Assembly (NCBI RefSeq): GCF_001612555.1
Contig: NZ_CP015110.1
Span: 1,674,001 to 1,738,000 of the forward strand
Direction: 5' to 3'
Source of the DNA: Acinetobacter sp. TGL-Y2
GTDB lineage: Bacteria; Pseudomonadota; Gammaproteobacteria; Pseudomonadales; Moraxellaceae
Length of the DNA stretch: 64,000 nucleotides
In this document: positions 45,906-56,883 of the stretch, piece after piece
Position numbering within the stretch: the first letter of the stretch is position 1
Layout: each line of letters starts with the position of its first letter
Position numbers and translations under genes: made by a program
Notes under the pieces: model-generated
Databases searched by the model: none
What the model saw: the letters and a program-made list of their open reading frames with translations, nothing else
Told to the model about the DNA's origin: nothing

Positions 45906-46578
45906 ACGAATCTCAGCAATCAAAATCACGTCTGATGCTTGGCGCAAGGTATTTTTTAGCGCATTGTGCCAAGAGTGACAATCGACCCCCACTTCACGGT
46001 GTGTCACCATCGACTTTTTATGTTTATGTGCATATTCAACAGGATCTTAAACCGTAATGATATGCCCTGCTGAATTTTCATTGCGATGGTCAATCATGGC
46101 AGCGAGTGAAGTTAATTTTCCTGAACCTGTTCCGCCCACCACTAAAATTAGACCGCGTTTTTTGCATAATTACATCTTTAAGCGAGGGCGGTAATTTGAG
46201 TTTAGTGAAATTAGGAATTTCTGAGGTAATGGTTCGAATGACCATACCCACATTTAACTGCTGCTGAAACACATTGACCCGAAATCGGGATACTTCTGGA
46301 ATGCTAATCGCAAAGTTACACTCTAGATCACATTCGAATTCAGTCCGTTGTTTTTCATTCATCAGACTATAGGCAAAAAGTTTGGTTTTTTCAGCAGACA
46401 GTGCTTGTGAGCTGAGCGGCTTCATCATGCCCTGATGTTTCATGCTGGGTGGGAAATCTGCAGAGATAAACAAATCTGAGCCTTCATGATCAAAGACATT
46501 TTTAAGCAAACGAAACATGAAGTTCTTTGCTTCATTCAAAAGTTCTACGGTATACATTTTTCGCCCCAACCCATGCAT
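45906..46578 (-). pseudogene. pilU: pilU remnant: frameshift, nonsense and 3' truncation
   Basis: The frame from 46578 reads FRLLKNVFDHEGSDLFISADFPPSMK and NVGMVIRTITSEIPNF, the start of a PilT/PilU twitching ATPase. An extra A in an A6 run near 46158 shifts the frame just before the Walker A region, which in the correct frame reads [14 protein letters not shown] near 46050 replaces the usual Glu of VEDPVEY. After VGVDCHSWHNALKNTLRQ and VILIAEIR the sequence switches to Rhs DNA. It cannot make a motor. Confidence 0.85.
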
Positions 46579-46803
46579 TATTAACTGGTTTGTTTTTGAT
46601 CTGTTTTTATAAGTAATCTGATGGATGACAGCTTTATGTATGTCCCATCTTGAATAAAGTTATAATGCACAAATTGGAGGTTTAGCTCAAATCTCAATGT
46701 TTTAAGTTATTAATATAATTCAGAAATAATGTATACACAGTCATAGAAAGACTGTTTTAAATTCAGGCAATCAGACCAAATGAGCGACTGAAAATAAAAT
46801 CAT

Positions 46804-46830
46804 CAAAAAAGCCCCAATCAATAGGGGCTT
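46804..46830 (-). terminator. Intrinsic terminator of the DAHP synthase gene
   Basis: AAGCCCC and GGGGCTT form a 7-bp stem with an 8-nt loop. On the minus strand it is followed by T6, 39 bp after the DAHP synthase stop codon. Confidence 0.9.
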
Positions 46831-46868
46831 AATTTTGACTAAGCTTTTATTGCTTAGATACTTTTAAC

Positions 46869-47942
46869 CTAAGCACTTTGCTCAAAAATTTGTGATCTCA
46901 ATGCCGTTGCAGCACCTAACAACAGTTGCTCCATTTTGTCCCAACCTAGACAGCCATCTGTAATGGATTGACCATAGGTCATCTTATCTGAAATTTTTTG
47001 ATTGCCATCCACCAAGAAGCTTTCTAACATGACACCGCGCACTTGGGATTGGACGCGTTCTTGAATAATTTGCTGAAGCACTGAAATTTGATTCAGTGGA
47101 TTTTTGTTGCTATTGCCATGGCTGCAATCAATCACAAGTGCAGGAAGCTTACCTAGATACTGCGCTTGAATCTTTTGAATCTCAGTATATTCGAAATTAC
47201 TCCCTGTATTTGAACCACGTAAAATAAGATGTGCGCAAGGATTACCTGTTGACTCCAAAACACACGGCAAGCCCGATTGCCCCATTCCTAAGAATTGATG
47301 CGCATGCGATGCCGACTGAATCGCATCCATCGCGATTTGAATTGATCCATCTGTGCCATTTTTAAAGCCAATGCTATAAGGCATATGACTTGAGATTTCA
47401 CGGTGAATTTGCGACTCACTGGTTCTAGCGCCAATTGCACCCCACGCGAGTAGATCGTCAAAATATGCGGTTGCCATTGGGCTTAAAATTTCTGATGCAA
47501 TGGGTAATCCCATTTCAATCATTTTAATATATAACTCGCGTGATCGTTCTAAACCTGCTTGCATGTCGGATGAACCATCCAAATATGGATCATATAATAG
47601 GCCTTTCCAGCCTACAGTTGTTCTTGGCTTTTCAATATATGCACGCATAACCAAGAAAATTTGATCTTGAACTTTGCTTTGTAATTGTATTAATTTTTCT
47701 GCATATTCGAGCGCTGCAATCGGATCATGAATTGAGCATGGGCCTGTAATCACCATCAAACGAGGGTCTGTGCCTTCTAATATGTTTTGAATGGTCTGGC
47801 GCTGCTGTGCTACATGTTCAGAAGCAGTTTGACTCAAAGGAAATTGTGTTTTGAGCTCGATAGGTAAAACTAAGGTTTTTTCGTTCTGTTTTTTTGTTTG
47901 CTTATTTTGATGATGTTCTAAGCTAAGATTTAAAGCATTCAT
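46869..47942 (-). CDS. aroG: 3-deoxy-7-phosphoheptulonate (DAHP) synthase, class I
   Basis: A 357-residue AroF/G/H-type enzyme, the first step of the shikimate pathway (PEP + erythrose-4-phosphate). Motifs include the active-site region MVITGPCSIHDP, MRAYIEKPRTTVGWKGLLYDP and VIDCSHGNSNKNP. Which feedback class (Tyr or Phe) it is cannot be read reliably; aroG is a family label here. The start has an AAAGGA site. The 5' leader carries two peptides rich in Tyr, Phe and Trp and an attenuator, so expression should respond to charged aromatic tRNAs. Confidence 0.92.
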   Translation of the reverse strand: MNALNLSLEHHQNKQTKKQNEKTLVLPIELKTQFPLSQTASEHVAQQRQTIQNILEGTDPRLMVITGPCSIHDPIAALEYAEKLIQLQSKVQDQIFLVMRAYIEKPRTTVGWKGLLYDPYLDGSSDMQAGLERSRELYIKMIEMGLPIASEILSPMATAYFDDLLAWGAIGARTSESQIHREISSHMPYSIGFKNGTDGSIQIAMDAIQSASHAHQFLGMGQSGLPCVLESTGNPCAHLILRGSNTGSNFEYTEIQKIQAQYLGKLPALVIDCSHGNSNKNPLNQISVLQQIIQERVQSQVRGVMLESFLVDGNQKISDKMTYGQSITDGCLGWDKMEQLLLGAATALRSQIFEQSA

Positions 47943-47955
47943 GATTTTTTCCTTT

Positions 47956-47974
47956 GGACTGTATGTGCAAGTCC
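47956..47974 (-). promoter_or_regulatory. Small hairpin abutting the aroG ribosome site
   Basis: GGACT (47956-47960) and AGTCC (47970-47974) pair around 9 nt. It lies between the end of leader peptide 2 and the AAAGGA ribosome site of aroG. It may modulate ribosome access after leader 2 is translated; this is inference. Confidence 0.4.
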
Positions 47975-47980
47975 GATCCT

Positions 47981-48085
47981 TTATTTGAGCGTTAAGGGTC
48001 TAATGGCGTGATGGGTCAGAGTCATCGCTTGACTAAAATAAAACCAATAAGACGCGCTAAAATAAGAGAAATTATAAGTATTCAT
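47981..48085 (-). CDS. Second leader peptide (34 residues), rich in Tyr, Phe, Trp
   Basis: ATG 48085 with GGAG 6-9 nt upstream. The first 17 residues are MNTYNFSYFSASYWFYF: four Tyr, four Phe and one Trp. The peptide ends at TAA 47981-47983, 38 bp before aroG. It is too short and biased for an ordinary protein. It lies downstream of the attenuator terminator, so it is read only when transcription passes it; a second level of control by ribosome pausing is likely. Confidence 0.8.
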   Translation of the reverse strand: MNTYNFSYFSASYWFYFSQAMTLTHHAIRPLTLK

Positions 48086-48114
48086 GTTTTGCTCCAAAAA
48101 TTAAAAAAAATGCA

Positions 48115-48146
48115 TAAAAAAACCTGATCGGGGTTGCCGATCAGGT
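48115..48146 (-). terminator. Transcription attenuator in the aroG leader
   Basis: ACCTGATCGG (48122-48131) and CCGATCAGGT (48137-48146) make a 10-bp stem with a 5-nt loop. On the minus strand eight T follow. The loop and arm contain GGCAAC (minus strand), which can pair with GTTGCC right at the leader 1 stop codon (48190-48195). That alternative pairing would act as antiterminator when the ribosome stalls on the Tyr codons. Confidence 0.88.
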
Positions 48147-48194
48147 ATAAACTTTGATGGGCAATCAATATGCTGCCCGAACCCGTCTAGGCAA

Positions 48195-48254
48195 CTAGAA
48201 TTTAAATTGCCAAAAATAATAATATGCGTTTGAAATCAAAATCTGTGTGTTCAT
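48195..48254 (-). CDS. First leader peptide (19 residues) with Tyr-Tyr-Tyr-Phe-Trp
   Basis: ATG 48254 reads MNTQILISNAYYYFWQFKF and stops at TAG 48195-48197, about 50 nt before the attenuator stem. Three consecutive Tyr codons (TAT TAT TAT), then Phe and Trp, are the hallmark of a leader peptide for aromatic-amino-acid attenuation. The ribosome site is weak, which is common in leaders. Confidence 0.85.
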   Translation of the reverse strand: MNTQILISNAYYYFWQFKF

Positions 48255-48458
48255 CTGAAGTATTCAATCAAATAAATCAATATGGATTCACAATACGCAC
48301 TATTGCTCCATTTTACAAGTATTTTAAATAATATATATATTTATACGATTCATGATTTTTTTTCATCAATTAAAAATAAAAAAAACACTTAAATAAATGA
48401 TATATAAGAATTGAGTTTGGTATTGCAGACACGATTCCAAAAAAACGGGAAGTCGACC

Positions 48459-50582
48459 TTAACAACGTTTTTTATTGATCAACATTCGTTCTACTTCATC
48501 TGCACAAATGGCACGACTAAACAAGAACCCTTGCCCATACACACAGCCGACCAATTGCAGACTATCGAGTTGTTGAACGGTTTCGATCCCTTCCGCAATT
48601 ACATCTAAAGACAAAATAGGACCGAGATGTGTAATCCCTTCCACAATTGAATTAATCGACTTTTCCTCATTCATACGCTTGACAAAAGCATAGTCTATTT
48701 TCAAACAATCGACAGGATAGTCACGTAAATGGGTCATAGAAGAATATCCCGTACCAAAATCATCTAAAGAAATCCGAATACCAAAATCTTTTAACTTTCG
48801 TAATGCTCGAATCACGAATTCAGAGCCACGATCTGACAAAATATGTTCAGTAATTTCAATTTCAATCAAGTCTGCTGAGATAGCATGCTGTTCCAAGCGC
48901 TTCATCAAAAGTTCAGCATAATTATCGCGCATAAACTCTACAGGTGAGGCATTGATAGAAATCGGCACAACATTAACACCTGATTTTAACCACTTGGCCA
49001 TATCTGTAAAAATTTTCTCATGCATGACCTCACTGATTTTGCTCGCCAGTTCATAGTCATTAAAAGCATCAACGATAGTCGCTGGAAAATGAATTTCTTT
49101 TTCGTCGTCATGCCAACGTAGCAATGCTTCAAAGCCAACAATCGAACGATCATCGAGTCGAACTTTCGGCTGATAAAAGGGTACAATGCGATTTTCACGT
49201 AGAATGAAACGCGCCGTTTCTAATTGTTGGCTTTTTTCTTGCGCGAGTTGAAGCATGTCGTTGTTATACATGCGCATACCACCACGACCTCGTTCTTTTA
49301 AATCATTGAGGGCGGTGTCTGCACATTTCATTAAACCGAGCACGTCTGTCGCATCTTGCGGATATACCGCACAGCCAATACTCATACCACCATTGATCAA
49401 CTTTCCAGAAAAGGTTACAGGCGCATCGTTTTGTTTTAGAATCTTTTGCGTGGCGATCTGAAGCTCAGCGAGATTTTTCATGCCGGTCACAATCACTGCA
49501 AATTCATCGCCCCCTAGACGTGCTACGTAGGCATTTTCATTGAGACATTTAGACAAACGCTTGGAAAGTACACGTAGCAAATGATCTCCTGCAGGATGTC
49601 CCAGGGTATCATTGATATTTTTAAAATGATCAAGATCAATAAACATCATGCCTAGACTGGTCTTTTTGATCTTTGCTTCTTGAATTGATTGTTTCAGGGT
49701 GCGCTTAAAAGCACGACGATTCATCAGCCCCGTAAGCTCATCATATTCGCTTGAAATTTTAAGTTTCTGCTCAGCTACACGCTGATGGGTAATATCGCGG
49801 GAAACACACAAAATACTGGTGGTTTGTCCTTCATCATCCACCACAGGCGTCAAAATATTGTCCCAGTACATCGTGGTATTACCCGAAACACTTTTGCCTG
49901 CGAAGCGCGTATTTTTTCCTTTGGCTGCAGCTCTAATGGCTTTTTTACCCTGATCACGGATTTCTGCAGGTAACAAACTCAACCACTGCATACCAAAACG
50001 ACGTACGCGCTCTTGACCCAATAAAGCCATACAACCCGAACGGTTCATATGTGAGACTTGCCCAGTAGGGCTAATAATTTTTATACAATCCACACTCACG
50101 TCGAGCATATCCGTATTGGCACGAAGCATCTCAGTCGTTTCACGTAATTTCAAGGCGCGTTCATGAATATTGGTGCAGGTAATGGTCCAATCAAAAAACT
50201 GTGCATGATTTGAATGACTTTGTGCAATCACTAGAAACCAAGAATACTCATTGTTCTTGGTTCTAATCCGACATTCTTTCTCAAATTTGTGACCATTTTT
50301 TTTAGCTTGCGTCCATATCGTATAAAAATGTTCAGCATCGTCTTGGTGCAAAAACTTAAACCATTCACGCTCACTGATATTCCCGCTTTTTGCGCCAATG
50401 TAATTTTTTAAGGCAAGATTAGCATAACCAACACCAGCTTTAGACATCCAAACCATATGAGGAAGCAAGTCCAAGGCAATTTTAAAGTCATCGCTGAACT
50501 GCGCCTTTTGGTGAATCCTCTTGTTTAACGAAGACTCACCTTGATTCACAATTGAACCATTTTGCACATCAAGAATGCCCAT
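48459..50582 (-). CDS. PAS-GGDEF-EAL cyclic-di-GMP signalling protein
   Basis: A 707-residue protein. Two PAS-type domains (about 30-140 and 145-265) precede a GGDEF domain (about 275-440) with intact RLGGDEFAVIV, and an EAL domain (about 460-700) with GFEALLRW, IEITEHIL and DDFGTGYSSM. Both cyclase and phosphodiesterase signatures look complete, so the net activity is open. No transmembrane segments, so it senses a cytoplasmic signal. It is convergent to no gene and stands alone. Confidence 0.9.
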   Translation of the reverse strand: MGILDVQNGSIVNQGESSLNKRIHQKAQFSDDFKIALDLLPHMVWMSKAGVGYANLALKNYIGAKSGNISEREWFKFLHQDDAEHFYTIWTQAKKNGHKFEKECRIRTKNNEYSWFLVIAQSHSNHAQFFDWTITCTNIHERALKLRETTEMLRANTDMLDVSVDCIKIISPTGQVSHMNRSGCMALLGQERVRRFGMQWLSLLPAEIRDQGKKAIRAAAKGKNTRFAGKSVSGNTTMYWDNILTPVVDDEGQTTSILCVSRDITHQRVAEQKLKISSEYDELTGLMNRRAFKRTLKQSIQEAKIKKTSLGMMFIDLDHFKNINDTLGHPAGDHLLRVLSKRLSKCLNENAYVARLGGDEFAVIVTGMKNLAELQIATQKILKQNDAPVTFSGKLINGGMSIGCAVYPQDATDVLGLMKCADTALNDLKERGRGGMRMYNNDMLQLAQEKSQQLETARFILRENRIVPFYQPKVRLDDRSIVGFEALLRWHDDEKEIHFPATIVDAFNDYELASKISEVMHEKIFTDMAKWLKSGVNVVPISINASPVEFMRDNYAELLMKRLEQHAISADLIEIEITEHILSDRGSEFVIRALRKLKDFGIRISLDDFGTGYSSMTHLRDYPVDCLKIDYAFVKRMNEEKSINSIVEGITHLGPILSLDVIAEGIETVQQLDSLQLVGCVYGQGFLFSRAICADEVERMLINKKRC

Positions 50583-51112
50583 AATCTACCCTGTTCAATT
50601 CATTAAAATGAAGTTTTAAAAACAATTTAAACAGCTCATACACTTGTTCGTTTTATCGGCAACATAATACTAATTTTACAAATTTCTATTTTCGAACGAC
50701 TAGGTATTGTGAGTAAATTCACATTTTATAAAAACTTTGACTATTATAACAACTATTTTTTTTAAAAAAAGGCTTCTATTTAAAATTTATCATACAGCAC
50801 TATTCTTAAGAATGAATAGATAACTAACATATCTTGACTGAATTTTAATATATTTCAGCTGCCTATAATCTAATCGATCGACAAACAAAAGCTGTATCTT
50901 GAATGAATTATGTTCACGTTCAATGAGTATTTTAGCTTTTTTCTGAGACTAAGATACGTATGTCATGCTATATGTCTTATTCTATTCGATAGAATAATGA
51001 ATCGCGAATCATTAATTATTCTTAATAATTGTTTTACTTATTTAAAATAAAGTTCATATGAAAGAACAGTAAAATTTGAATAACTGTTCTTTTACTTAAG
51101 ATAATCTACACA
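50583..51112. other. 530-bp intergenic region between two leftward genes
   Basis: No coding frame is convincing. It holds the promoter of the GGDEF-EAL gene. A 17-bp palindrome ATTCTAT-TCG-ATAGAAT lies at 50979-50995. Near 51062-51094, AAAGAACAGT and ACTGTTCTTT form a 10-bp stem with a 12-nt loop just after the esterase gene and may end its transcript, though the leftward T-run is poor. Confidence 0.5.
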
Positions 51113-51880
51113 TTATGAGGATAGAAATCTTTTAATTTCGTTTAAAACTGGCTCAGTTTGTTCTGCATGTAACCAATGCCCTGCATCTTCAATGGTTTTT
51201 ACTGTTGAATCACTAAATTGTGCGGATATAGCATCTAAATGTATCTGCTTCGCTATATAATCTGAATTTTCCCCTCTTAAAAAGAGTGTTGATTTAGTCC
51301 ATGTGGATATAGCATTCCAAGCAATAATATGAGGATAAGCCTGATGCAATCCGTTCAGATTGAACAGCCAGTTCCCTTGACTCCAAGATTTTAATAAAAA
51401 TAAAATTACGCCGTTTTCATTGATATCGTTTTTCATGATTTCAGTGGCGTGTTGACGTGTTAAAACCTGAGCTTGATCGACGGCAAACAGTGCTTTAAAA
51501 ATCAAATCATGATGATTTTCCGTATAAGCAAAGGGTGCCATATCTAATACGATTAGTTTTTGTAAGCGCTCCGGTGCAATCTGAGTCAATCGCATTGCAA
51601 CTTTGCCCCCCATGGAATGACCAATCACTGAAAATTGATCAATTTCTAGGGCATCTAAAGTATCTAAAACATCTTGCGCCATTTCCTCGTAGGTCATGCT
51701 GTCTGTGTGTGCAGATTTGCCATGATTGCGTAAATCAATTTGCAGTACGTCATGATCCTGTTGCAGCGCTCTAGCCAACATCCCGAGATTACTCAAACTT
51801 CCAAATAAACCGTGTATAAGCACTAAGGTTTCATTTTGACTGGGTTTCGTTGCTGGATTTAGCTCTGCATGCAGTTGCAT
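51113..51880 (-). CDS. Alpha/beta hydrolase (YbfF-like esterase)
   Basis: A 255-residue hydrolase. It shows the oxyanion-hole block LVLIHGLFGS, nucleophile elbow VIGHSMGGKVA and a C-terminal His in DAGHWLHAEQ. Closest in type to the E. coli YbfF acyl esterase family. The physiological substrate is unknown. It stands alone. Confidence 0.85.
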   Translation of the reverse strand: MQLHAELNPATKPSQNETLVLIHGLFGSLSNLGMLARALQQDHDVLQIDLRNHGKSAHTDSMTYEEMAQDVLDTLDALEIDQFSVIGHSMGGKVAMRLTQIAPERLQKLIVLDMAPFAYTENHHDLIFKALFAVDQAQVLTRQHATEIMKNDINENGVILFLLKSWSQGNWLFNLNGLHQAYPHIIAWNAISTWTKSTLFLRGENSDYIAKQIHLDAISAQFSDSTVKTIEDAGHWLHAEQTEPVLNEIKRFLSS

Positions 51881-52167
51881 AGGCAGCTCCTTATTGAATT
51901 AGCTATCAGAAAAGATTATGTCGACAATCAAAGGCATATTAAGTCATTTTAAAGTATTCAAATACTTGTCTTTTGTTTGTAGCGGAAATAGTGGATCTTT
52001 TGGTTTTATCCTAGATGAGTGTGAATTGCGCTATATTTCAACCCATATAAGTAAAAGTGTACCCACTGATAAAAATTAGTCCTTGGTTTGCCTGTTGAGT
52101 CTGCTTTAATTTTCTATATATTATCTAAGCAAACTTATACCCTTTGAATATTTTAGGAATGTAGACC
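51881..52167. other. 287-bp divergent intergenic region
   Basis: It separates the leftward esterase from the rightward aminotransferase and holds both promoters. No small gene or clear repeat was seen. An AGGA ribosome site lies before ATG 52168. Confidence 0.4.
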
Positions 52168-53373
52168 ATGTTTCATCATGTAGATGCGTATGCAGGCGAC
52201 CCAATTCTGTCTTTAATGGAAGAATTTAGCAAAGACTCACGCACTCAAAAAGTTAATTTAAGTATTGGTCTATATTATAATGAAGACAATATCGTCCCTC
52301 AGCTAGACGCTGTAAAAACAGCCTATAAAAATATTGAAGCAGGTAATCAAACCGTTAAGCTTTATTTGCCTATGGATGGTCTAAAGTCTTATAACGATGC
52401 TACTCAAGTGCTCCTTTTGGGCCAAGGCAGTCCAGCACGTCAAACAGGTCGTGCTGTGACCATTCAAGCTTTAGGCGGATCGGGTGCGCTTAAAGTCGGT
52501 GCAGATTTTCTTAAGAAATATTTTCCTGAATCAGATATTTGGGTGAGTCAGCCAACATGGGATAATCATATTGCCATTTTTAATGGTGCAGGGATTAAAT
52601 CACATTTCTATCCATATTTTGATGCCGAAACTAACGGTGTTAATGTTGCCGCAATGTTGGAATGTCTGAACACGCTAAAGCCGAAAAGCATTGTGCTGTT
52701 ACATCCGTGTTGTCATAACCCCACAGGTGCAGATTTAACCGCTACTGAATGGGATCAGGTGATTGAGATTTTGAAAGCCAATGACCTCATTCCATTTTTA
52801 GATATCGCCTACCAAGGTTTCGGTCAAGGCATGGATGAAGATGCATATTTGATTCGTGCTTTAGATCAAGCGGGTTTGAATTTCATCGTCAGTAATTCAT
52901 TTTCTAAAATTTTCTCACTCTATGGTGAACGTGTCGGTGGTTTAACCTTCGTCTGTGATGATCAAGCTACCGCTCAAAAAGTCTTGGGACAATTAAAATC
53001 GACCGTTCGCCGTATTTACTCAAGCCCTCCAACCACAGGTGCTTTACTGGTGAATAATGTTCTGAATGATGCTGAACTGACTGCATCATGGCAGCTTGAA
53101 CTCAAAGAAATGCGCGAACGTATTATTCAAATGCGCAAATTGCTTGAGCAAAAATTGTCTGCTGAATTACCTCAACATGATTTTAGTTATTTGGTGAAAC
53201 AAAAAGGGATGTTTAGCTATACAGGCCTGTCCGCGGAACAAGTGGATATTTTAAAAGATAAATACGGTATTTACTTGGTGCGTAGTGGTCGTATGTGCGC
53301 AGCGGGCCTTAATCTTAAAAATATTGATCTTGTTGCTAAAGCGTTTGCCGAAGTGATTAAAGCGACAGCTTAA
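52168..53373 (+). CDS. tyrB: Aromatic amino-acid aminotransferase
   Basis: A 401-residue class I PLP aminotransferase of the AspC/TyrB group. The PLP-Lys is in [17 protein letters not shown]. Other family blocks are [12 protein letters not shown] and the substrate Arg in [13 protein letters not shown]. It interconverts aromatic 2-oxo acids and Tyr/Phe (or Asp). Start [16 protein letters not shown] and length are typical. Its presence 4 kb from the attenuated DAHP synthase gene is suggestive but not an operon. Confidence 0.88.
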   Translation: MFHHVDAYAGDPILSLMEEFSKDSRTQKVNLSIGLYYNEDNIVPQLDAVKTAYKNIEAGNQTVKLYLPMDGLKSYNDATQVLLLGQGSPARQTGRAVTIQALGGSGALKVGADFLKKYFPESDIWVSQPTWDNHIAIFNGAGIKSHFYPYFDAETNGVNVAAMLECLNTLKPKSIVLLHPCCHNPTGADLTATEWDQVIEILKANDLIPFLDIAYQGFGQGMDEDAYLIRALDQAGLNFIVSNSFSKIFSLYGERVGGLTFVCDDQATAQKVLGQLKSTVRRIYSSPPTTGALLVNNVLNDAELTASWQLELKEMRERIIQMRKLLEQKLSAELPQHDFSYLVKQKGMFSYTGLSAEQVDILKDKYGIYLVRSGRMCAAGLNLKNIDLVAKAFAEVIKATA

Positions 53374-53380
53374 AAAAGAT

Positions 53381-53416
53381 AAACAAAAAAACGGGCCAAA
53401 GCCCGTTTTTTTGTTT
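53381..53416 (+). terminator. Strong intrinsic terminator of the aminotransferase gene
   Basis: A 16-bp perfect stem (53381-53396 with 53401-53416) with CAAA loop, G+C-rich top (CGGGC/GCCCG) and A/T runs at its base. It could also serve the opposing frmA gene. Confidence 0.93.
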
Positions 53417-53489
53417 ATGGATTAAAGTTTTATCGAATTAATTTTTTTCAATTTAAATCATTTCAGATTTATTCAACGAACGACTTCAA

Positions 53490-54659
<1,170 letters not shown>

Positions 54660-54723
54660 TCACAGATTCAACCATTAACATGCTATTTATAGAGATATAT
54701 AAAAATTCGGTTGATCTCAAAAA

Positions 54724-56277
54724 ATGATGCCTGTGAAAAAATATCAACGTATTGCTTTATATATGACCATCATCACGTTGACAGGATGTAGCTTGCCGAT
54801 GAATCAATCCCCTCCAGATCGTATTTCATCTGAACATGCAGCACATTGGTTACAAGACACGCTCTCAAGCTCCCAGTTAAAACTAGGTTTGACCGCTTAT
54901 TTACCATTGGATGATGCTTTTATGAGTATCGCCAGTCGTATTCATCTGATTAGAAATGCAAAACACAGTGTTGATTTACAATATTATATTTGGAAAGATG
55001 ATTTTATTGGGCATATGCTGCTGCATGAACTGCTGAATGCCGCAGACCGTGGTGTTAAAGTACGGCTAATGATTGATGATCAAAATGGTACTCAGCTCGA
55101 TGAATCACTAAAAGCTTTAGCAGCACATCCAAATTTTGAAATTAAATTGTTTAATCCTTATAAGTATCGAAAGTTTCGTGTCATTGACTATGTATTTCGC
55201 TTAAAGAACATTAATCACCGCATGCACAATAAACTCATTGTTGCGGATGGTGTTATCGCCGTCACGGGCGGTCGAAATATTAGCCGCGAATACTTTGATG
55301 CCAGTGAAAGTTTCCAGTTTACCGATCTAGATATTCTGTTTTTTGGTGACTCAGTTAAACATGCTAATGCGGTCTTTATTGAATTTTGGAATGACCAATT
55401 AAGCTATTCGACTGATCAGTTACTCGGTGACAGTACTGAGCAAGATTTAAATCGGATACGGAAAAAATATTTAGCCAATGCCCAACAAAAAAATGCACTT
55501 GAAAATCGACTTGAATTCGCAGAAAAGCAAATTCAGGAAAATTTAAAACAGCGCCCGGTTCAATGGGCTAAAGCGCATTTTGTCGCAGATAGTCCTGATA
55601 AAATTCGTGGAAAAGCGAAAGGTCAACAATATATCCATAACCAAATGCTGGGTATTATGGGTGAACCCAAAGCACATTTAGAGTTGGTATCTGCATATTT
55701 TGTACCGACGCAAAAAGGCGAAAAATATCTATCCAATTTAGCGCAGAAAAATATTGATGTTCGCATACTCACCAACTCTTTTTTAGCCAATGATGTGGCT
55801 GTAGTACATGCCTTTTATTCAAAATATCGTCATGATTTGCTGAAAAATGGTGTCAAACTTCATGAGTTTAAACCGTATATTGTGCGAGAAAAAAGAACGT
55901 GGTATGAAGTGATGACCGGTAACGTTATTCCTGCTAAAGGTAAAAATGCATCGAGTCTGCATGCAAAATTCTTCGACATAGATGGTATTGTGTTTATTGG
56001 ATCATTTAACTTTGACCCGCGCTCTGCATTTTTAAATACAGAAGTCGGTTTGGTGGTTGAATCAGATGAACTGCAAAATCAAATTTCTGCATCCCTAGAT
56101 CAATATTTACCGCAAATCGCCTATGAGCTCAAATTAGATTCGCAAGGCGATATTATTTGGCTGGATCGCAAAGCGGATGGATCCGTCATTGAACATAGAC
56201 ATGATCCTGAAACTACTAAATTTCAAAGATTCACTATGAAAGCCGTTTCTTACTTACCGATTGAATGGATGATGTAA
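54724..56277 (+). CDS. Phospholipase D-type lipoprotein (cardiolipin-synthase-like)
   Basis: A 517-residue protein with two HxKx4D motifs: HNKLIVADG and HAKFFDIDG, each followed by GG/GS-type sequence (VTGGRN, IGSFNFDPRS). The N-terminus has a lipobox, TLTGC, so it is probably a lipoprotein facing the periplasm. Such proteins cleave or exchange phosphodiesters of phospholipids. The gene is divergent from frmA. Confidence 0.88.
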   Translation: MMPVKKYQRIALYMTIITLTGCSLPMNQSPPDRISSEHAAHWLQDTLSSSQLKLGLTAYLPLDDAFMSIASRIHLIRNAKHSVDLQYYIWKDDFIGHMLLHELLNAADRGVKVRLMIDDQNGTQLDESLKALAAHPNFEIKLFNPYKYRKFRVIDYVFRLKNINHRMHNKLIVADGVIAVTGGRNISREYFDASESFQFTDLDILFFGDSVKHANAVFIEFWNDQLSYSTDQLLGDSTEQDLNRIRKKYLANAQQKNALENRLEFAEKQIQENLKQRPVQWAKAHFVADSPDKIRGKAKGQQYIHNQMLGIMGEPKAHLELVSAYFVPTQKGEKYLSNLAQKNIDVRILTNSFLANDVAVVHAFYSKYRHDLLKNGVKLHEFKPYIVREKRTWYEVMTGNVIPAKGKNASSLHAKFFDIDGIVFIGSFNFDPRSAFLNTEVGLVVESDELQNQISASLDQYLPQIAYELKLDSQGDIIWLDRKADGSVIEHRHDPETTKFQRFTMKAVSYLPIEWMM

Positions 56278-56446
56278 GTGCATCAGCGTAACGTATAAAC
56301 TATGGCCCTTGATCGAGATTCAATCTCGATCATTTGGCAAATGCATAGAGTCAAAGTTTTACTCAAGCTAGGAATTACGATAAAATTCCAGTTTTTTAGC
56401 GCTTTGCTGAATCCATTTTAAATCTCCCTATTGTGATCCCTTTCCC

Positions 56447-56883
56447 ATGCAATTTTTTGATTTGAGTCGTCAATTTAATCTTGACGAGATCATTACGCCT
56501 TCGTACAACTTAGATGAACTCGGTCAGCAGGATTGGTTTTGGCCAAAGTTCGCGTTGAATATGATTGCTTAAATGAGTCTGACACCGTGGCTGGACAAGT
56601 AGTATTGAAGTCCAACTGTAATGTTGAAGTAGAATTAGCTTGGATTATTCGAGACACTGGGCATGAATTACGCGTGTTATTTGAGGGTATAGAAACTCAA
56701 ATCACAGACCATAGCGGAGTCATGGTGAAGGGCGCTCGACTTTGCGATGTAAATCAGAATGCCCTTTCCGCGCAAGCGTTAACCTTATGGATTGAAGGAA
56801 CGTTATTGTCCATGATTCCTCATCTTCGCCGCGAAATTAAAGCGTGTTTAAATTTGTGGGATTATATCGAATATAATGATTAA
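56447..56883 (+). pseudogene. Conserved-looking unknown protein in two overlapping frames
   Basis: ATG 56447 encodes 41 residues (MQFFDLSRQFNLDEIITPSY, ..LDELGQQDWFW..) and stops at 56570-56572. A second frame, open from about 56533, reads LAKVRVEYDCLNESDTVAG... to 56883. Both segments look like real protein and join smoothly near GATTGGTTTTGGCC (56531-56544), giving about 145 residues. I infer one gene with a single frameshift, or a base-call error. No family is recognised. It ends within 4 nt of the opposing glycosylase gene. Confidence 0.55.

Noticed and set aside
48411..48608. Rightward ORF near the end of the GGDEF-EAL gene
   Set aside because: It overlaps the EAL C-terminus antisense, has no ribosome site and a biased sequence; it is a shadow frame.
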